From contig NC_092676.1 of the NCBI RefSeq assembly GCF_964355755.1, positions 10,150,288 to 10,214,287 on the forward strand: a DNA stretch of 64,000 bases. The letters are read 5' to 3'. The notes under the pieces were generated by a model, which saw nothing but the letters and a program-made list of their open reading frames with translations, was not told the origin of the DNA and made no database searches. The DNA is from Antedon mediterranea. Lineage: Eukaryota > Echinodermata > Crinoidea > Comatulida > Antedonidae. This document shows, piece after piece, positions 1 through 10,800 of the stretch. Position numbers and translations under genes: made by a program. How positions within the stretch are numbered: the first letter of the stretch is position 1; each line of letters opens with the position of its first letter.

Positions 1-2970
1 AACTTAATTAAAATTATATTTACTCAGCATAATAATTATATTCGGCATGAAAGTTCCTAAATTGCCCATACAATTAGGTTGTGTAGTTTTTTTTTCTTGA
101 AATCTGCATAATTATATAGATTGTTAATGTTGGTTTTTGATAGAACAAGCGAACAACTATTCCTATTTTCCGCTATAAATCAAGCCCATCCACCTGAATC
201 GTTTCCGTTTATACTTCACTGTTTTCCTGTTCATATCTCGGAGTAAAAACCACAAACTCATTGTATAATTCCAGGTATTCAAGACCTACATAGTGTTTTT
301 CCCATTAATATAAGTTTGCTGTTTAAACCGTTTTCCTGTTTCATTATTATTGCCGATTATACCCTAACGATCTATCCATATGTTAGCAAGTTATCTGAAA
401 AAAGGGCACGGGAGGGTATTTTGTATTTTTATGAGTATAAATTAATTTTTGTAAGCTGGCACGTGTTTAACTTGCTAGTGACAATTTCTGTTGGTCATAA
501 ATTTCTCTCGCGCGTGGCTTATGTGTATGTGCCGAACACGATGGTCGACCAACAACAGATGTGATTTGACAACTTCAACATTTCGGACGGGAAGAGAGAG
601 GGAAGAGAGTGAGTGCTTGGAAATACACATACCTGTACCTTGATTGGAGGTCCTCTGGGTGCAATTTTGTAAAATTTGTAATACAGCGATAACAAATGTT
701 GCCAAGTATTACCAGTACATAACATTCGTCAATGGGGTAAACTATCAGCCCTTAATTGTATTGGGGTATAGAGTCGCTTTTGTGCGCATAGCTATAACGT
801 TTTATTAGTCCGAATGTTAACATATTTAATAAAAATTAATAATTATTAATTATTTATTCATAGTAACGTTTTAAAAAATAAATATTTAAGCTATAGCCCA
901 TATTACTCTGTTTTTAACAATTATCTATGCTGAGCTGCAGTAACTCCAACAATAATCGCGATAGTTGTCATTGTTCTATTTTTCTAAACTATACCCCGGT
1001 ACCGGTAAAACTCATAATTCATTTTAATGTGTACAACATTGGAATGAATGACGTCAAAGCCACGCGCTCAGTTTAAACAAAGAACGTAAAACATTACTGT
1101 ATTAACTATTATTCAAGTTATTGGGCCTAAAGAATAATTCTCACAAAGGTCATGGGTGATTAAATCATGAGTGTCGAAGATAAAATTGTTTACGACAAAA
1201 CTTGTGCAGTGAATTTCCATTCATTTAGAACCGTGTACATGGATAATCTTATAATAATAATAAGTATAGGCCTAATACAAATAACGAATGTTTGAGTAGA
1301 GTACGGGATGGTATTGCAAACCCCTCAAAGTAAAAAAAAATCATAGTAATTGAACCAACATAAAAGCAATTTAATCATGTAGGCACTACAGTAGTGATAC
1401 GACTCACTTGGTAGGTCAATTAAAAAATGTAATTTTTTTTAGGAAAAACATAATATTTCGGTTTAAAATAATTGTTAACCCACAACCTTTAAACAAAACA
1501 TAGAAAATAAAAACCAAGTGATTAAATCATGTAGTGTACAACTCACTATACTTAGTATGTCAATTAAAAAACAAACATAACTACATATTTTTGGGGTAAA
1601 ACACCAATTTTAGCACAATTATTTTTCACCATGTTTTACACCAAACAAAGTCGTTACAATTATTGGTTCAATGGGGTTTCCTATTATTGGAGGTTTTCGG
1701 GGTTTATTGATTATTTTAAATAAACAAATGATTTTGTACTTTAAAAATAAATAGTTTTTTTTTTGTCTTGTGTTGGTTCGTCCCACTTTTATTATAGTTC
1801 TATAAATATAAATAATATATGTATATAATTGTATGCACATTTATATAATTCTCTTATTTATAAGGTACATTGTTAAAAAATACATATCTTTTGAACAGTA
1901 TATACATAAGGCTAAGATTATTTTGATGTTAAGAAGTAACCACATTTACATTCATATACATTTTTAAAAATACAATTAATTAAAATATGTCGATGGCAGT
2001 AAGCTGACAAACATTACTCCAATCAATGTCTACCTTACCTAGTTCTATTTCCCATTTTGTTTGTGAATTTGGTATTTTTGAACATCTATTAATAAAATGA
2101 TTATAATAAATAGTTAATAAAAGCAAATATTTTTTATAAAACTGAAATAGGCCTACCAAGTGAGTCGTACACTACACGATTCAATAACTTTGGTTCAATG
2201 GGGTTTGCTATGTTTTTAAATACCAATACCTAAACACAGGAAGATATATTTAATTGTGACAAACAAGCGTCATAATGTTCCATTTAATTAGTATAATACA
2301 TATAGCTGCACGTGCAATATTTTCTTTCATCTTTCATTGAAGATGAACTTTTTGAGAAGTTTGCTGTAGGCTGATAAAATGCGCGATCGATCAAATCCAA
2401 ATCGGCCGTCAAGATGGAATTATTATACTAGAGTCTGTAAATTAAGTTTAGAACACTGTGTTGTAAAATAAACAATAACGTAATTGTTAAATATGGGGAA
2501 TTTGTGGAAATCCTCCATGGCTTATTCAAGTCATTGATCCCACTTATGGAAATATTACGCCGATTCAATTCGTAAACATTCATTATTTGAAAATCATAGA
2601 AGCTTATTTTATTAACATACTGTAAGCCTGATGTATATATCCAGGGAGCATCCAGGGAAGCGTGAGATTACAATCCCTTCCCTGATATAACACTGCAGTA
2701 GACCTATTGGAAGAAAGTTAGCATCAAGCTTGAGCCTGGCAAATTGTTAGAAACAGAGAGGCACAATCACAGAATTGACAGGCTTCATAACGTCAATTAC
2801 CTTTAAAAATTAGTTTTGATTAAAACGTAACATTACACTAATTGTCCAGTACGTGATTATCAAGTAATTTCCTGAGTTAAAAGGAAACTGTTTTGATATT
2901 ATAGAAGAACTGAAGCAAATGATTGAATCTGTCGTCTAATTTCATATCGGCTACTCAAGCAAATGACTTT
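1..2970. other. Gene-free AT-rich DNA with a dispersed inverted repeat
   Basis: I see no exon with coding bias and good splice sites here. A motif containing ACGACTCACTTGG occurs at about 1370-1420 and again inverted at about 2149-2190. A diverged third copy lies at about 1515-1565. The phrase GGTTCAATGGGGTTT recurs at about 1665 and 2193. This pattern suggests a decayed element of roughly 0.8 kb spanning 1370-2190, but I could not define termini or a target duplication. The remainder is simple AT-rich sequence. Confidence 0.35.
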
Positions 2971-3030
2971 TGTTTATCTATCGTTTCCGCCCATTTATAT
3001 AAAACGAGTTTGGAGTTCGTGCAATGTACA
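2971..3030 (+). promoter_or_regulatory. Candidate TATA-box core promoter upstream of LMO2
   Basis: TATATAAAA lies at 2996-3004. About 20 bp before it is TTATCT (2974-2979), the reverse complement of a GATA-factor site. A plausible start site falls around 3024-3030. The region lies about 1.9 kb upstream of the first recognised LMO2 exon on the same strand and in a stretch without obvious repeats. A donor-like GTAAAT follows at 3063, but the exon this would make does not have the phase required by the downstream exon unless it is non-coding. Assignment to LMO2 is inference. Confidence 0.25.
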
Positions 3031-3404
3031 CCAGGAAGGAAACACTTGTCGAGTCATTCACTGTAAATAAAATCTCTCAATTTCTTTCTCTTTAACTAAA
3101 CTACAGCCGGCCTATGCATGAGGAATTTGTACTCAAAATATACCTTTAACATTTCTAGTTTCAACCACCTCATGCAAAATAGTCAAATGCATTATAGTCA
3201 AGTGAAAACATTTCTGTAGGCCCTATCTTCATATCGCTACGATGTTTTGCAATAACATTACTGTATATAGCATTCGAAGATGTAGGATGATATATAAGAA
3301 TGATAAAAAAAAACTTTACAGGGCTAAAAGGATAGTGTTCCAAATATTATAGATTAATGACCTCCACATGGGTGGACACCGGCGCTATACAAGTTTTCAT
3401 TTAC

Positions 3405-4031
3405 CTCCGCCAAGGAGTTTGTTAGCAGGATTACTCAAAAAGTAATTACAAGATCTTTACCAAAATGAATATACAGATAGATATGTGGTCAAGGACCATT
3501 CCATTAAATGTTGGGACCATTTGGGACCTTGGTCCAAATTCTGAACCACTTTTTAGTATACTTTTCAGACCTGCTAGTGTTAAAAGATAGGACAGAATTT
3601 TTCAAAAGCCGGCGAGCAGTCTTAAAGTATTAAGTAAACTGAAATTGCATTTTCTCGAGAACTACTTGTCCAAAAACTTCATTTTTGTACAAGAGGCAAG
3701 AGTTATAATTGGTGATTTGTAATCTTAAAACATAATTTGATTTAATGTGCACCTTTTTTTATGCGAGTAGTTTAAAAAACCTATTTCTTTTCAAATTCAC
3801 TCGTTTGATTTTCGCGTTGCTGTTCTATTGTTAGTCAACTGAAAGCTATTGTTAATTGAAAGGCTTGTTACATAACCATTACACCAAACTCGCATACACA
3901 TGCTTGTAGTGAAATTAGCCTAAATCACAAACAGCATTAAGACACACACACAAATATATTTTTTTTTTTCCCGGAGAAATCTTATGTAGGAGAATTTTAC
4001 AGTAGGCGGAGGTATGCACTCTCGGAGTGTA
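3405..4031 (+). repeat. Dispersed element with CTCCGCC / GGCGGAG ends
   Basis: The left end reads CTCCGCCAAGGAGTTTGTTA and the right end reads GGCGGAGGTATGCACTCTCG, giving short inverted termini CTCCGCC/GGCGGAG about 630 bp apart. The right half recurs at about 20450-20600 in the same orientation, including the GCATTAAGACACACAC and CTCGGAGTG segments, so this is a repeat family. Ends of this kind occur in an abundant non-coding family I have met in other marine invertebrate DNA; that is recollection only. No open frame is visible inside. Confidence 0.5.
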
Positions 4032-4099
4032 TTATTATTAATGAAACCGCTTAACGGAATTGGATAATTAGTCGAGTAGGCCTCAAATCTTCAGCTTAA

Positions 4100-4276
4100 G
4101 CGTGGTTCCCACTAGCGACGCAACACAAGGACGTAACGCAACGCAAGTGAATTGACCAATCACAAGCGATGGCTTATTCGCTTGTGATTGCTAACTGTCT
4201 ATAACTTCGCTTGTCATTGGTTAAAACGCTTGCGTTGCATTTACGTCCTTGCGTTACGTTCTAGTGGGAACCAAGC
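4100..4276 (+). mobile_element. 177-bp MITE, copy 1 (GCGTGGTTCCCACTAG ends)
   Basis: Terminal inverted repeats GCGTGGTTCCCACTAG / CTAGTGGGAACCAAGC are flanked on both sides by TTAA (4096-4099 and 4277-4280). The centre is itself a hairpin (AATCACAAGCGA ... TCGCTTGTGATT). Two more copies follow at 6396-6566 (inverted) and 6654-6832. The TTAA flanks would suit a piggyBac- or Kolobok-type mobiliser, but the other copies do not show clean TTAA on both sides, so a 3-bp TWA duplication of the Harbinger type is not excluded. Confidence 0.7.
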
Positions 4277-4891
4277 TTAAATAAATTCACTTCTTTCATA
4301 ACTGGAAGAAACGAAAAATAATCAATAATATTTCTACTCAGTTTGTCAATATGGGATTAAGTTTAAGAATTGGAAAGAAATGTCAATAAAAATGTCTACT
4401 GCATCAAACAATGTTTAAAAATGATCGTACTATCATTTATGTAAGATAAGAAACTCTAAAGTGTGTGACAGCAATTTGGAAGTTATTGAGACAGAAAAAT
4501 GGCTAATGAAAGTCAGCATCAAACAAAACATCCAATACTGTACTACAAAGCTTGAAAAATGAAAAAAAATGATCTTAATACTATGTGAAGCGCCTTGATA
4601 ATTTAATTATTACTTAAAAATTATTCTGTGGATTTGACACTGACGAAACGTGTATACCTATAAACTTAGAAAAATGGTAGATATCAAGCAGTGGCCATAT
4701 CCCATATTAATACGATAGACTACATTTAACGCAAGGGGAAATCCTTCAGTGTGGAAAAGATGTGGTTTACCACCAACACTCGTTATTTTATTAGTTATAT
4801 TAGGAGATTCACACTAAGCAGATCATAATGTGATTGTCAATATTTTTTATTTTTTTAGTATATATTTATTGATGTTGTTTCTTTGTTTCAG

Positions 4892-5730
4892 TGAAACGGT
4901 AGATGAAGTATTAAACACACACCCTTCGAACCTGCAATGTTATGGATGTAATGAACACATTAGAGATCGCTATCTTTTGAAGGCCCTTGATAAATACTGG
5001 CACGAAGACTGTTTATCATGTGATCTATGCCATTGTAGACTAGGGGAGGTTGATTGCTATGTGTATTTTAAATTAGGAAGGAAATTCTGCAAGCGGGACT
5101 ATTTAAGGTGAGCAACTTTAATTGAAAATCAAATGAAAGTTTATTTTATCTCAACGTTTTGATGTGGTAATAATGTAAAAGTGTTCCGGTACTAAGATAA
5201 ATAAAATACAGGCTAATAATAAATCAAGAAATTTCCAATCTGAAAATTGTTTATCTAACCACAATATTTATTGTAGGCCTACATATATGGGAGAAAATAC
5301 TGGAGGGAACTTCTGGGATATGTTATAGCCTGCTTCTGTACAATAGGCCTACAATTCGAAAAAAACGAAGAATGCAGGCCTATATCCAACTGAATGAAGG
5401 ACAAACATTTAGTTTTGTTTTTATTTTGTAGATTCTTTCTAGTGCTAATCTAGTGCAATTAACTTATTTGGCAAGGTGGTTTTAGTAACATATCATAGAC
5501 TGACATCTTTACTGTTGTTGTTATACCTTTTCAGGTTATTTGCACCAAATGGTTTTTGTTCTGCTTGTAAAATCACGATACCTGCCTATGAGTTAGTGAT
5601 GACAGTGGCAGAAGGGAGACATTATCACCTGGAGTGTTTTAAATGTTCCCAATGCGACAAACCGTTTTGTGTCGGTGACAAGTTCTTCATCCTCGGTTCC
5701 AATATCATATGCGAGGATCACAACGTGTGA
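4892..5730 (+). CDS. LMO2: LIM-only protein, LMO2 type (two 3' coding exons)
   Basis: Exons are 4892-5107 and 5535-5730 (stop TGA 5728-5730). The acceptor ends TTTGTTTCAG, the donor is AAG|GTGAGC, the second acceptor is TTTTCAG, and the joined codon is AG|G. The product has two tandem LIM zinc-binding domains and nothing else. LIM1 has the CYGC pair, H/C in WHEDC, DLC and a closing C-KRD; LIM2 has CSAC, YHLEC, SQC and CEDH. The stretches [19 protein letters not shown] and KLGRK match LMO2 more closely than LMO1/3 or LMO4. LMO2 is a nuclear adaptor bridging bHLH (TAL1), GATA and LDB1 proteins, with no DNA binding of its own. The short N-terminal exon is not found: the first exon here begins with the last base of a codon, just before ETVDEVL, matching the VDEVL boundary in vertebrate LMO2. 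An AATAAA at about 5908 could end the transcript. Confidence 0.9.
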
Positions 5731-6395
5731 CGAAATGACCATGGACAATTGGAACTGATGGTTACCACCACTATGCAAATCAGAAATATTTGTAATAAGT
5801 GGAATTAGGAAATAACGTTTACTGGAACGTGTATGTTTTCAATTTAAAAAGCCTGACACTTGGTATATTCAACGTGACAACGGTGGACAAAGAAAAAGAA
5901 CAGCGTTAAATAAACATGAAAGAAAAAAAGAAACAAAGATTAGGTATTTGATGGAGAACAGACCAAAGATACAAGCATGGATAACTAAGTTATGATACAA
6001 GCAATACAGAAAAATATATTTGAATAACTAAAGTTAAGTATAGTTGGACTGATCCGTCATGTCATTTAAAAATCGATGATATGGAGAAATTGACTCAATT
6101 ATGATTTATTGAAAACGATGGAATTAGGCCTAAATATTATTATTATACTATACACAACAGGAGTTGTTAATAAGATTTTAATTTTCATTACAACTTTCTG
6201 AACCAACTATGGATTATAAAAAAAGAATGATTTACTGTAAGACAAATAATCTTCTACTTGTATTATATTTAAGCAATTATAAACACCTTTTGCATTTATC
6301 AAAGTGAATAAATATAAACAAGATTTCATTTGGCATTTGGATTCTTACTGTACCTCCTAATTTATGTGTACAGTATTTAATTAATCAACTGTTAA

Positions 6396-6566
6396 GCTTG
6401 GTTCCCACTAGAACGTAACGCAAGGATGTAAACGCAACGCAAGCGTTTTAACCAAGCGAAGTTATAGACAGTTAGCAATCACAAGCGAATAAGCCGTCGC
6501 TTGTGATTGGTCAATTCACTTGCGTTGCGTTACGTCCTTGTGTTGCGTCGCTAGTGGGAACCACGC
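6396..6566 (-). mobile_element. MITE copy 2 (inverted)
   Basis: This is a reverse-complement copy of the 4100-4276 element, starting GCTTGGTTCCCACTAG and ending CTAGTGGGAACCACGC. It is flanked by TTAA on the left and TTTA on the right. Sequence between it and the next copy (6567-6653) retains a degenerate GACCAATCACA core, indicating an older decayed copy. Confidence 0.65.
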
Positions 6567-6653
6567 TTTACGCTCGGTCGTAACGCAATGACGTAGGCCT
6601 AAGGGTAACGCCATTTGACCAATCACATGCAATTATTCAAACTGTTAACTAAA

Positions 6654-6832
6654 GCGTGGTTCCCACTAGCGACGCAACACAAGGACGTAACGCAACGCAA
6701 GTGAATTGACCAATCACAAGCGATGGCTTATTCGCTTGTGATTGCTAACTGTCTATAACTTCGCTTGTCATTGGTTAAAACGCTTGCGTTGCGTTTACGT
6801 CCTTGCGTTACGTTCTAGTGGAAACCACTAGC
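6654..6832 (+). mobile_element. MITE copy 3
   Basis: This copy has the same orientation as, and is nearly identical to, the element at 4100-4276, including the central AAGCGATGGCTTATTCGCTT hairpin. The right end is slightly altered (CTAGTGGAAACCACTAGC). It is followed at about 6833-6920 by another degenerate fragment with GCGTTTACGTCC. Copies 2 and 3 lie 87 bp apart in opposite orientation. Confidence 0.65.
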
Positions 6833-6980
6833 TTACGTTGCGTTTACGTCCTGCCTGATCCATCACGTCGTCATTTGTAAATTACTGACGGTTTTGTGCT
6901 TACGTCTAAGTGGGGAACAGGCTGACAATCATAAGAATCTCACGTGTTGTTGGGAGTGAAAAAGATCAAGAACTGTACTT

Positions 6981-7330
6981 GTGTGATGGAGTGTAATGCG
7001 TTTCTCATATCAAGAACGTGGCTTGTGTGATGGAGTGTAATGCGTTTCTCATATCAAGAACGTGGCTTGTGTGATGGAGTGTAATGCGTTTCTCATATCA
7101 AGAACGTGGCTTGTGTGATGGAGTGTAATGCGTTTCTCATATCAAGAACGTGGCTTGTGTGATGGAGTGTAATGCGTTTCTCATATCAAGAACGTGGCTT
7201 GTGTGATGGAGTGTAATGCGTTTCTCATATCAAGAACGTGGCTTGTGTGATGGAGTGTAATGCATTTCTCATATCAAGAACGTGGCTTGTTCGATAGAAT
7301 GCAATGACATTCTCAGATCATGAAGTATGT
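6981..7330. repeat. 44-bp minisatellite, seven units
   Basis: Units begin GTGTGATGGAGTGTAATGCG at 6981, 7025, 7069, 7113, 7157, 7201 and 7245, exactly 44 bp apart and almost identical. The seventh has one change (TGCATTTC). A degenerate eighth unit runs 7289-7330. The array has no open frame and sits between LMO2 and the 3' end of the IFTAP gene. Confidence 0.95.
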
Positions 7331-7886
7331 TATGTTTGACCTAGTGTAGAGGTCAGAGTTTAGATACTGAAACTCTTTCACACCTCAGTCACAGTTTACA
7401 GAAAAAAGTATATCACCTGAAATTTCCAAATCAACACCATCATTTTGTGAATTACAATTTTGTTTATTCATAGAAACATCATCATACTTTACAGTAACAA
7501 TAAATTCTACTCGATTTAGGTCAAAGAATGTGATCTTGCACTAGTTAGAAATTTAGGTGAGAATGATAATAAAATACTCTATAGTGTACAATCTTATAAT
7601 CTCATAATTAAATTTATTCATAATGTTATATATGGTTATTCTTTTTAAATTTAACATTTTCATTTTTGTTTTCAGTTATCAGTTTAACAATTTTGTTAAA
7701 ATTCGTCTTAAATCTCTTTGTCTTACGAATTAACAGTAAAGTTCCAAAATATTTGGTATTTTGACAAATTATTTTTATTGTTTAAATCTGAATTCATTTT
7801 TCTGATGAACCTAAATAAATAAATGATGAAAATAAATAAAATATGTAAACCATTTACTATTTACATTGCTTCAAGTAAAATTGTTT
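7331..7886. other. Intergenic DNA between minisatellite and IFTAP 3' end
   Basis: This is AT-rich sequence with several TTTATT motifs (for example near 7461 and 7612) that would be AATAAA on the minus strand. It probably includes the 3' UTR of the IFTAP gene. Nothing else is recognised. Confidence 0.4.
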
Positions 7887-10800
7887 TCATGTGCCGTTCA
7901 CAAAACCAGGTGGTCGATCTCTACCAGTCCATTTTGGTGTCAGTACAACATTGTTGTAATCAAACTCTTCATCTAGTGTAAAAGCTATAACATCATCTGA
8001 AGTCACCTGGAAAACATTAAAAAAAAAATGTTATCCTTACTCCTATTTAGTTTAAATTACTATTAGTATCATATTATTATCATATTATTATAATTACAAT
8101 ATACGCATGTTAAATATAACATAACATATACTTTTACCATAAAATATTAAAATATATGTATGATAATACCTGTATTTATGAAGAAAATATATAGTAATTT
8201 GTTTTCATGCTAAAAATATGTTTATAAAAGTAAAGACAATGACCAAACACTGGGTGTTTTCCATGAATGTAATAAGATTTGTTTTATTAAAAACCATGTT
8301 AAGGTATGAACACGCTTAAAGTTAGCTCTGGGTTAATATACCTTTGCAATAAAATTACGCTCATTCGTTTGGTAACATTTTATAATATAAATATTAAACC
8401 CGGAGCTTCCAATTTTAGAAGCCTATCCTGGAGATTTCATTTTTTATTTACACGGTTTCATTTATTTTTCATCTTATGTTTATGATCTATTTCATCTAAT
8501 CAATTCTACCCATTGAGATAAAATCTCTGGAGAATAAATGCCAAAAACAGGGTTATAAACATACTTTTTATATGTTGGATAGGGTCAATTTGGGAGAGGC
8601 CTTCACCCTGCAGTGGGATGAAAATGATAGCTAGCAATGATGATTATGAATATTTTGGAGGGTGAGAGTTGGTTAAGGTAAATGTTATTGCACTTCTATC
8701 TCTCTCTCTCTCTCTCTCTCTCTGAGCCAAACAATATTATTTTTAATGATTCATTTGAACATTCAGTGGCACATTGAGATCTCACAGATCATCCGGAGAA
8801 GATTTGAAGAAGACATCATAATTTAACTGAAAGACATTGAGGATGCAATGTTCGCAGGAAGCCTGCTGATGCTCAGACAAACCGGAGACATGCCAAACAA
8901 AGACAGAACTCAAACAGTTGTACAAATTATGATTTAAAACAGTGGCAGTTACAAATAAAGTAGAACAAAGTGTCCTATTTCAGTAGAACCTCTATTAAAG
9001 GGACTCCTTTGGAACCCAACATTTTTTTATTATAGAACAACCCCTATTAATGGGATGCCTTTGGAACCCAACAAAGACTGTGTACAGTAAAACTCCTACT
9101 AAGGGGACCCACAATGTGTCCTATTACACCCTATTAAGAGGACACGTCACCTTTGGAACCCAACAAAGACTGTGTACAGTAAAACTCCTATTAAGGGGAC
9201 CCACAATGTGTCCTATTACACCCTAGTAAGAGGACACGTCACCTTTGGAACCCAACACAGTTTCCCCTTTATTGGCAGTGCCCCTTGATTAGAGGTTGAT
9301 CATAGTGTTTCACAGGAAAGTGCTACTGACAAATAAGGTGTCCACTAAATAGGGGTGTCCAAAGGATGGGGTTTTACTCTTTGTGATTGTGAAATAATAA
9401 CATTTTAGGTTTCACTTCCTGCAAGCCCTATAAATACTGTAATGTTAAAAAGCTACTGATTAATCACAATTGTCAGCTCTTGGAATAGTTAAACGAAAAT
9501 ACTTCACTGAACTTAAATAAATGTACCTAATGAGCAAGCTGACGATGGGAATTAATTTCTGCATGTTTGTAAAAAAAAAGAATAATTAAAATTATTTTGT
9601 GACCCTATGAAAGTTTTAAAAAATAAAATACTTTATAAACTGAGTGTATGTATCAAGATTTCTTTGATAAGATTTTGGATAAAAAATCCCATTTAATACA
9701 TTTGCACGAGCCATTTCCTGTTGACCTTTACGCTTTCCTGTTCTGACCCATATGGGTAGGCCACATGTCATTTGTCATCAAGTTAAATGTGGCAGGATTT
9801 AGTAGCAACAGGTACAGATAAAAACAAACCACAAACATTGCCAATGAACTAGGCTAATGGATTCTTTATAGTTATAGAACTACTTATTTAATAGATCATT
9901 AGTGGTCACTGACATCAATAGTATAATTTTGAATTGAAATATTAAATAAACCAAATTATTAATTAATTTAATATAGAAAAAATTAAATAAAAACCAAGGA
10001 CTCTCAGACTTGGAGGAGTTTCTGCCGTAGTAGTCTAGATTCAAAGAACTAAAAATACCTAATAAAAAAAACTTAAAAGGAGCTGACAAGGATGCTTATT
10101 TCTTTATTTAATCTAGACGAAACAAAGAAAAAATGCATTCTTTTTAAACACTTATCAACCATTTTTTATTATTGGAAAGTTTGCTCTGTTTATCAGAATG
10201 AACCTTAAATCATGAATAATGATGAACGGAATGGGGCTTAAACTCATGTCTACTGCCCTAACTTTAAATGTAGTACAGTAGGCCTATCTGACCTTACCTC
10301 AAAATCTGTAATATTAGTTTGGTTTAATGATGACTGGAGTCTGGAGGATAAGTCTAGCTGTGTTGCATTTGTGACTGGATGGAGACTAGTATCAACTTCA
10401 TCTGCTTCACCTGGTATTAGCTTCTCATCTCCTTGATGTAATGGTACTAAGATAATTTGATTTTTAAAAATTACTAAATATGTAGAACTGATATTTTGTT
10501 TTTTTAATCTGCACAAATTGTATGATTTCTTCCATTTTTGATGTCATTTATTTTATTCTAACTTATGAAAATAAGGTTATCGACATATATAACTCCATAT
10601 GGAGCCGCACATTCTTCAGATGACAGTGGGTTTCCTGCTTTAGCGACTCATGAGCCAGCATGCCAAATAGATTAAATACAATAATACCTGCACTATCTTT
10701 AAAATCTGGTAAGTCCATTTCTGTTGGTTTATCAGGCTGACTAAATGATGCTACATACTTAATTTCTTCTAACCCATCAATTCCATCATCTTCCACATCA

